Below are positions 57,099 through 64,000 of a DNA stretch of 64,000 nucleotides, piece after piece; positions within the stretch are counted from its first letter, which is position 1; each line of letters starts with the position of its first letter. The notes beneath the pieces are model-generated. The model had not been told where the DNA came from, did no database searches, and saw only the letters and a list, made by a program, of their open reading frames with translations. The stretch comes from Manihot esculenta (taxonomy: Eukaryota > Streptophyta > Magnoliopsida > Malpighiales > Euphorbiaceae), in assembly GCF_001659605.2 (NCBI RefSeq), contig NC_035174.2:19630009-19694008 (forward strand), written 5' to 3'. Made by a program: the position numbers and the translations under genes.

Positions 57099-57451
57099 CT
57101 TGATTTTGATACATGACATTTTATTTTAATACAGTATTGTTATGTGTATCTATATTTTGTGCCACATATAATTTTTCATAAGGAGTTTCTTTTGTTTTAA
57201 AATAACTTTTATATTATATTTAATTCTTTTACTATAATTCATTTATATTTTAATTTTTTATTTAAAATATTATTTTTAATAATTAATCCCCAAAATCGTA
57301 AGACTTTTCTAACTAATTTACTATTTAAAAATTATTATATTTTTTCTTACAAAATATAAAAAAAAAAATATATAGCTAATTAGTAACTTTTTTTTGTATA
57401 TAGCTAATTAGCTAATTTATAGAAATAATCTCAACCTGCCATTACCATCAC
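57099..57451. other. AT-rich junction DNA between gypsy C and copia-2
   Basis: No gene. It may be the 3' remainder of the CACTA element; no terminus seen. Confidence 0.4.
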
Positions 57452-57569
57452 TGTGTATATATGTACTCTTGTAAGTAGTATATATACCGCAATTGGCTTG
57501 AGGGGAATAATCAAGTATTTTCACTCAAATTTTTTGCTCTCTTTTTTCTTCTTTTCATCAAAGGTTTTA
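57452..57569 (+). repeat. Copia-2 5' LTR (truncated)
   Basis: About 118 bp. It matches only the last half of the 219-bp 3' LTR. Confidence 0.8.
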
Positions 57570-57582
57570 TGGTATCAAAGCC
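57570..57582 (+). other. Copia-2 primer-binding site
   Basis: TGGTATCAAAGCC directly after the LTR: one mismatch from the tRNA-iMet complement. Confidence 0.8.
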
Positions 57583-57770
57583 AAGAAATTTAGTTCACCT
57601 TTGAGTGGCAGATCTGCCACCTTGTTTTAGTGACTTTCTGAAAATCAATTAGTCTCACCACCTAATCCATTCTCCACACCGACTTCCGATTTGCTTTTCG
57701 GTAAAGCACTGCCTCCAGATCAGGCCTCACACGCCACCCCAAGCGGCCTGTCTTCGGTCACACTTTGGCG

Positions 57771-57995
57771 CGTGCACCATCTTCTGGTGACCGTTTCACG
57801 TCGATGATTCTTCCTCCAATATCGCCCAGCGCCGGCAACTCTAGCCCAGCAGGTCCGGTCGCCTGTTCAGCTCACCTTTACACGCCCTCTAACCACGCGT
57901 GCACCATCTTTCGGTGACCGTTTCATGCTAGCGACTCTTCCTCCAGCATTGCCCGGCGCTGGGGACTCTAGCCCAGTAGGTCCAATTGCTTGCCC
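57771..57995 (+). repeat. Duplicated GC-rich ~127-bp segment in copia-2
   Basis: GCGTGCACCATCTT, GTGACCGTTTCA, TCTTCCTCCA and CTCTAGCCCAG recur in order at 57771-57860 and 57897-57995, in place of the expected gag. Confidence 0.75.
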
Positions 57996-60900
57996 AGCCC
58001 GTCAAACGTTGGATTTACTGTTCACAGGCGCAGATCCTTCTTTGTTGGCAGATTCAGATTCAGTCTCCATGGCCCAATCAAATATTGCCCATTCTGGTAA
58101 TTCTTTTACTTATCTAACTAAGTCTTTATCCATTGCTTCATGGATCCTCGACTCTAGTGCTTCTGATCATATCTCTAGTAATCCCTCTATTTTCTCTACT
58201 CTTGTTTCACCTTCTATACCATCTAAAGTCACATTAGCTAATGGTTCACAAACTCAAGTTAAAGGGATCGATAATGTATATCTCATTCCTTCTATCCCCT
58301 TGACTGTTCATACAACTTAATCTCTGTTAGCAAATTGACTAAAAATCTTCACTGTTCAATCATCTTTACTACTGAATATGTGGTTGTACAAGACCGAAGT
58401 ACTGAAAGATGATTGGAGCATGATATGAGTCACAAGGATTGTACTATTTTTCCACTTTTAACTCTCCAATTGCTTTTGTGTCTTCCACCTCCGTTGAACT
58501 CATTCATAGTCGTTGGGGACATCCAAGTCTGAACAAGTTATAAAAACTGGTTCCTTACCTCTCTTCCTTGCCTTCTTTAGAATGTGAGTCTTGTCAACTC
58601 GGGAAGCAAACTCGAGCTTCTTTTTTCAAGGAAATCAATAATAGCGCCAGTTCTATATTTCATATTGTTCATTCAGATATTTGGGGTCCAAGTCGGATTA
58701 GTACAACTCTAGGATTTCAATATTTTGTTACCTTTATTGATGACTATTCTCGTTGCACTTGACTTTTTCTGATGAAGAATCGTTCTAATTGTTCCCTATT
58801 TTTCAAAAGTTTTATGATGAAATCCATAATCAATTTGGTGTTCGCATTAAGATACTGCGAAGTGATAATGCAAGAGAATATTTGTCTTCCTCATTCACTC
58901 ATTTATTGTCTACTCAGGGTATTACTCACCAAACTTATTGCTCTTATACTCCACAACAAAATGGAGTTGCCGAGCGAAAAAATCGGCATTTAATTGAAAC
59001 AGCCCGCACTTTACTCCTACATCACAATGTTCCGTTGCAATTTTGAGGGGAAGTTGTCCTCACTGCCTATTACTTGATTAACTGAATGCCTTCCTCTATT
59101 TTGCAGCATCAAAGTCCTCATTTTGTCCTATTTCCTAACCAGAATTCCACCCAGTTGTCTCTGCATGTTTTCAGATGTATATATTTTGTTCATAATCATA
59201 CTCCTGGTAAAGATGAACTCCAGCCCAAATCAGTTAAATGTGTCTTTCTCAACTATTCACGGCTTCAAAAAGGTTACAAATACTATGATCCTACTACTAA
59301 TAGATATTGTGTCTGCAGATATCACCTTTTTTGAAACCTCTCCTTACTTTTCTTTTAGTCCAACACACAAAACTTTTGTCCCTAGAGTTTTGCCTGTACC
59401 TCCGACTCTTATTTCTTCTTTGCCGCAAGTGTGTCCATCTCCCACTCCTATGCCACCTCTTTAGGTCTATACACGTCGGTCTCACCCATCTGCTAATAAC
59501 AATGACATTTCTCTCCCTAATGCAGGTACTTCTAATGACTCACCTCCCGTTCTGTCATCATCTACTTCGGTCATGCCTTCAACAATAGCAGCTACTCCTA
59601 CTCTTGCTCTTCGAAAAGGTATTCGCTATTCCCGAAATCCTCATCCCATTTATAATTTTGTGAGTTACCATCGTTTATCTCCTTCCTATTATACTTTTGT
59701 CTCTGCTGTGTTTGTTGTCTCCATACCCAAGACAGTTAGAGAAGCATTGGATCATCCTGGTTGGTGTAATGCCAGGGTTGAGGAAATGATTGTTCTGCAT
59801 AACAATGGAACTTGGGAACTGGTATTCTTACCACCTGGTAAGTCTACTATTGGTTGTCGATGGGTTTACACAGTTAATGTGGGACCTATGGAAAAATTGA
59901 TCGTCTTAAAGCTCGCCTTGTAGCTAAAGGTTACACACAGATTTTTGGGATTGATTACAGTGATACTTTCTCTCCAGTAGCCAAAATAGCTTCTGTTTGC
60001 CTGCTTATCTCATTTTTTGCAATTAATCATTGGACCCTGGATTAACTAGACATTAAAAATGGCTTTCTTCATGGAGAGCTCGTTAAAGAAGTTTATATGG
60101 AGCAACCTCTAGGGCTTGTTGCTCAGCGGGAGTCAGGCTTAGTATGTCATCTTCAGCGCTCTTTGTATGGGCTAAAACAGTCTCTAAGAGCATGGTTTAG
60201 ACGATTTAGCACTATAGTTCAACAGTTTGAAATCTCTCAGAGTAATTTTGATCTTTCCGTATTTTTTCGTTATAATGGTGATAGATGCATCTACTTGGTG
60301 GTCTATGTTGATGATATTTTCATTACGAAAATAATCATAATGGAATCTCTCAGCTTAAGCAATATTTATTCAGTCATTTCCGAACTAAAGATTTGGGGAA
60401 ACTAAAATATTTCTTGGGAATTGAAGTGGCATAGTCTAAAACAGGTATTGCAATTTTTCAATGGAAAAATACTTTGGATATATTGGAAGAAACATGCATG
60501 TTAGACTGTAGACATGTGGACACTCCCATGGATCCAAATGTTAAGCTTGTCCTGAACAAGGGGAGCCACTTAAAGATCCTACTAGATACAGAAATTAGTC
60601 GGTAAGCTCAATTATCTCACTATCACACGACCAAATATTTCCTTTGCTGTAAATGTGGTTAGTCAATTTCTTCAAACTCCATAAGCAGTCACTGGGATGC
60701 AGTCATTCGTATTATTAGATATATCAAAGGAGCTTCAAGACGGGGTCTACTCTATGAGGACAAGGGTCACTCACAAATTGTTGGCTATTCTGATGCAGAT
60801 TGGGTAGGTTCCCCTTCAGATAGACGATCTACTTCAGGATATTGTATTGTAATTGGAGGGAATCTTATATTCTGGAAAAGTAAAAAAATAGAGTGTGGTT

Positions 60901-61257
60901 GCAAGATCAAGTGCAGAAGCAGAATATCGAGTTATGGCTTTAGCAACATGCGAACTCATCTGGTTGAAGCAATTTCTTCAGGAATTGAAATATAGCGATA
61001 CTGGCCAAATGAAGTTGATATGTGATAATCAAGCTACCCTCCATATTGCATCAAATCCAGTTTTTCATGAGAGGACGAAGCATATAGAGGTAGATTGCCA
61101 TTTTATTAGACAAAAGATTGAGTCCGGATGCATTTTTACTAGCTTTGTCAACTCAAATGATCAGCTAGCTGATGTTTTCACAAAATCACTTCGAGGACCA
61201 CGAATCGAGTATATTTGTAACAAGTTTGGAGCATATGATATGTATGCTCCAGCTTGA
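57925..61257 (+). pseudogene. Copia-2 pol: protease, integrase, reverse transcriptase, RNase H
   Basis: Scattered frames carry, in copia order, protease WILDSSASDHIS (about 58141; the canonical active site is DSGA, here DSSA), GAG-pre-integrase CESCQLGKQTRASFF (about 58584), and integrase HSDIWGP, LRSDNAREY and NGVAERKNRH (58672-58990). Then come the integrase C-terminus, RT from REALDHPGW (about 59740) through [25 protein letters not shown] and YVDDIF (about 60304), and RNase H RSSAEAEYRVM to HIEVDCHF (60905-61105) ending at stop 61257. At least six frame changes or stops. The protease-integrase-RT order fixes it as Ty1/copia. Confidence 0.9.
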
Positions 61258-61263
61258 GGGGAG

Positions 61264-61482
61264 TTTTAAGATTATTTCTGTAAATAGCCTAGATTTGTAG
61301 TGATAATTAGGGATATGATTGTATGATATGATTGAAATATGATTAGGCTATAATTAGGGAATTAATTTATTATATGTAATCTTATAAGTAGTATATATAC
61401 CCCAATTGGCTTGAGGGGAATAATTAAGTATTTTCTCTCAAATCTTCTATTATATTTTTTCTTCTTTTCATCAAAAGTTTCA
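61264..61482 (+). repeat. Copia-2 3' LTR
   Basis: 219 bp after the purine tract GAGGGGAG. It starts TTTTAAGATTATTTCTG (probably once TGTTAAG) and ends AAAAGTTTCA. Confidence 0.8.
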
Positions 61483-61559
61483 CGATAGAAGCTGAAAAAA
61501 GAAGAAATTAATTTAGATTAGAACTCAGAATGACAAAAGAAAGCACAACAAGGAAGAAA

Positions 61560-62050
61560 AGCAAGAAAATAATAGTTAGTACAACTTCCTGGCAGTCCTG
61601 GAGGTCGGACACGAACATACACTTCTTGACATCATACTTCTTCCATATAGAGGTTAGTCGAAGAAGGCCTCTTGGTCCAACAGAGTTAGCCTGGGGAAGT
61701 CGTTGCAGTCCTGAGGGATCTCTCCCAAGAGAGATCAACATTCTAGTTGATCCCTCAGCTCTCCTTCAGCTCAACCACCACAAAGGCCTCAGCCCAGCCC
61801 TTTATTGAATCTTTATACTCGGCAAAGATGGACAACCCTCCCCGGGGACCAAAATAGTAAAACCCATGGTTGGATTGGACAAGATAGTAGAAGGTGGAAA
61901 CCAACGCGACAGTAGGGGCAAAATCCTAGCACAAACATACAGACTGAAAACAGCACATGAAAAGTATGGAGTTGGGGGACAACATGTGGGGGTCATTCCG
62001 AAGTGATGGAAGAATTCGATGAAGAAGGGGGTGAAAGGGAATGTCTGCCC
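61560..62050 (-). pseudogene. Fragment resembling plant 'putative gypsy type transposon' protein domain
   Basis: Minus-strand reading gives FTPFFIEFFHHFGMTPTCCP, then a frame change to GFYYFGPRGGLSIFAEYKD and KGWAEAFVVVE. This pattern (Pro-Phe-Phe, a conserved FF..G..P run, then KGW..FVVV) is reminiscent of the retroelement-associated plant domain PF04195. Frameshifts break it. Identity is tentative and rests on pattern recall. Confidence 0.4.
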
Positions 62051-62124
62051 AAAATCACGCTGCTTAATGAAAAAAACTAAGCTACGACCTTGCTGGGGTC
62101 TATCAAGCCCGCCGGAGGTGGGTT

Positions 62125-62242
62125 AGGGCAGTTTCTGACCAAAATCTGTTCAGTTCGGTTTTTAAAAATTCTCAAATTTTGATTTTTGGTTTATTCGGTT
62201 CGATTCAATTTTGAACTGAACCAATCAAATACTCACCCCTAA
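62125..62242 (-). repeat. Fragment of an 'AGGGGTGAGTATTCGGTTCGG'-type dispersed repeat
   Basis: In reverse complement it starts TTAGGGGTGAGTATTTGATT, then TTCAGTTCAAAATTGAATCG and AACCGAATAAACC. This family of short interspersed sequences is common in eudicots. Only one end is seen. Confidence 0.5.
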
Positions 62243-63043
62243 TAGGCGCCAACCACCTCGCTTTTTTTCTTCTTGTAGATTAATCAATTACAACACAGTT
62301 TCGTTTCAGCCACATCAATATTATTATATGTGAAATGATTAATACCCTTTAATTTTTAAATTATCATTAATTATTTTCTTTAAAATTATTTTTTAAAAAA
62401 TATTTTCACATAAAATATTTTTTATATATGTAAATTATTTTTTACAAATAAACAGAATCTAAAAACATATTTATTTAATTTAATAATAAATGAACAAGAT
62501 ATTTAAGATTAAAATTTATGTCAATATATTATGATTTTATTTAAAATTATGGTTGAAAGATAAAAAGTTGATTTAAAATTAATATTCTACAATATTATTC
62601 TAAATTAGGTAAAAAAAAATTAACACGCTATTTTATTATTTAAATTTTTTCTATGGAATATGTTAAATTTAAAGACAATAACAATTATGCTTCAAAAAAA
62701 AAAGACAATAACAATTAATAAGTCTTTCTTGCCATTAGACGCTAAACCACATAATATCTATAATAATTTAACACAAAAATTAAAATTTATGAAATTTAAA
62801 TAAATATATTTAAGAAGTAATTTGAAACAATAATTTGAATATGAATGTCAAAAATTCTTTATTTATTTTTTTAGTTATCGAATAATATGCATTTTCAATA
62901 AAGTAAAAAAAATTTTAAAAAAATAAAGAATTAGATGCAGGGTCAGCAATCCATCGATCAGTTTCAAACTCAACCGATCCAAATTGAAATTATTTGATTT
63001 AATTTGATCACTCAAAACTGATTTTCTCCGGAGAGTTTTCCAT
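62243..63043. other. AT-rich DNA, nothing recognised
   Basis: No ORF or element ends. A short direct repeat of AAAAAAAGACAATAACAATTA occurs near 62670-62720. Confidence 0.4.
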
Positions 63044-63748
63044 TAGGCTTGTAAACAAATCGAGTCGAACCCAACTTTGAAGAGTTCAAACTTAGTTTAT
63101 TAAAAATGTTTTGAGTTCGAGTCGAATTTGAGTTTTACTCATTTCGAACTCAACCTGAGTATTAAAAAGTTCAAACTTGGCTCGTTTAGCAAACGAATTT
63201 AGATGAATCGAGCTTTTATCGAGTTTAGTCTCGAATAGTTCACGAGTAGTTGAATTCATTTACATGTATAATGAGTTTTAGTTTAAAACTAATAAATTTA
63301 AAACTAAAATAATTTTAATTAAATAAGTATATCTACAAATTAGCTCGTAAATTTATAAATATGAGTTTTTAAATCTTAATGATCCAAATATATGCAAGTT
63401 TAAGAGTGTAACTAAATTATATAGAGCTGAATTTTAAAAAATTTAGGTTTGACTCATGAAAGTATATGTAGAATTTGAGTTTATTTCTCTTATGATAATA
63501 CTCTCAGCTTACTTAACGAGACTGTTCATGAGCCTATTCGCGAACCTACTCATGAACTCAGAAATGAGTCGAGCTCACGAGTCTTAGCGAGCCGAATATT
63601 ATGGATCTCAAACTTGGCTCGTTTATCAAACGAGCCTAAAAATTAAGCTCAAACTTGACTCGTTTAGAAATCGAGTCGAATTCGATTGAGTTTTTATCGA
63701 GTCGAACTCCGAGTAGCTCACGAACGATTTAATTCATTTATACCCCTA
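63044..63748. mobile_element. hAT-like non-autonomous element (~705 bp)
   Basis: Left end TAGGCTTGTAAACAAATCGA. The right end in reverse complement is TAGGGGTATAAATGAATTAA. The interior is filled with CGAGTCGAAYTYGAGTTY and TTGGCTCGTTTAGCAAACGA palindromic blocks. This matches the look of a widespread plant TAGGGGTGTAAA repeat family assigned to hAT. Flanking 8-mers (TTTTCCAT and CTTCCTAT) agree only partly. Confidence 0.55.
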
Positions 63749-64000
63749 CTTCCTATAATCCCAATACCAGAGGTCGACATCTAACATCTCATTGAAACAA
63801 ATAATCAAGCAAACAATTTCAACAAACCACAACGTACAAAACTTTAATAAAAATAAATACAAACAAGAAGCTATCAATTCCGTCCATTTTAACACAAACA
63901 ATACTCCAGTACAAATAGAAAATCAAATAATAAATCATATATACAAAACAGTAATTTATTTTTTTTACAAATATATTTAAAGTACATGTCGTGAGGAGCA
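63749..64000. other. AT-rich window end
   Basis: A 62-codon open frame at 63792-63980 (+) has low-complexity Asn/Lys/Ile composition and no family resemblance; not called as a gene. Confidence 0.4.

Larger units (their letters stand above)
48946..57451 (+). mobile_element. CACTA (En/Spm) transposon, 5' part, with gypsy C inserted; 3' end missing
   Basis: Begins CACTATAAAAAAAACAGACT, the diagnostic CACTA terminus. It is followed by subterminal GCGACGGAT-type repeats in both orientations (48969-49110), a hallmark of En/Spm elements. A Transposase_24-type pseudogene lies at 50218-51806. Gypsy C interrupts at 51844. No matching TAGTG terminus was found on the right, so 57099-57451 is only presumed remnant and the right limit is arbitrary. 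Confidence 0.75.
57452..61482 (+). mobile_element. Copia-2: decayed Ty1/copia element with short LTRs
   Basis: Plus strand. The 5' LTR piece (57452-57569) matches the end of the 3' LTR (61264-61482) through AAGTAGTATATATACC, AATTGGCTTGAGGGGAATAA and CTTCTTTTCATCAAA. PBS at 57570. Pol extends to 61257, followed by a GAGGGGAG polypurine tract. The upstream part of the 5' LTR is missing, gag is not recognisable, and pol has many frameshifts. Confidence 0.88.

Noticed and set aside
1..64000. An intact host gene or a defence/biosynthetic system
   Set aside because: All recognisable coding sequence belongs to transposable elements; no other conserved domain was found on either strand.

Overview
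This is a stretch of repeat-rich eukaryotic nuclear DNA, almost certainly from a eudicot plant. The evidence is nested Ty3/gypsy and Ty1/copia LTR retrotransposons primed by plant initiator-Met tRNA, Mutator-like (MULE), CACTA (En/Spm) and hAT-like DNA transposons, intron-bearing transposase genes, and very AT-rich DNA between them. A Euphorbiaceae origin is only a guess. I see no intact host gene, tRNA, rRNA or CRISPR array. Every recognisable coding region belongs to a mobile element, and all but one are clearly decayed.

Layout. (1) 1-15708: a Tork-like copia element on the minus strand with a collapsed 5' end. It is split by a solo LTR (1489-3845), which itself holds a 881-bp non-autonomous MULE (2120-3000, perfect 9-bp target duplication), and by a complete gypsy element A (4269-14319, target duplication TTACC). 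(2) 15709-19588: AT-rich DNA with a roughly 1-kb foldback element and a duplicated 0.5-kb unit. (3) 19598-43466: a MULE with terminal inverted repeats of about 130 bp. It carries a small GRF-zinc-finger/transmembrane gene (+) and a MULE transposase (-). The transposase is split by gypsy B (23390-42585, minus), whose 3' LTR is split by gypsy D (25267-34327, plus, target duplication CCTGG). (4) 43467-48230: AT-rich DNA with a 1.1-kb minisatellite of about 41-bp units, flanked by 0.35-0.43-kb direct repeats. (5) 48231-57451: a partial LTR cut by a CACTA element with a spliced Transposase_24-type pseudogene, itself cut by truncated gypsy C. (6) 57452-61482: a decayed copia element on the plus strand. 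(7) 61483-64000: a retrotransposon-protein fragment and a hAT-like non-autonomous element.

The four gypsy copies (A, B, C minus; D plus) are one family of Tekay-like chromoviruses: LTRs of about 2.0-2.4 kb, a single gag-pol frame of about 1,640-1,670 codons and a C-terminal chromodomain-like segment. D is the youngest: its LTRs are almost identical and gag-pol has one internal stop. A has four stops and B has eight, with no frameshift in either. C has two frameshifts and is 5'-truncated.

The most unusual signals are as follows. The gypsy LTRs hold a 13-bp near-palindrome (TTCGGC-N-GCCGAA) in two position-conserved clusters, one just upstream of the TATA box and one 0.5-0.8 kb downstream of it. 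Its copy number differs between the two LTRs of the same element. The MULE carries a GRF/TM gene. The minisatellite sits inside a possible non-autonomous LTR-like element.
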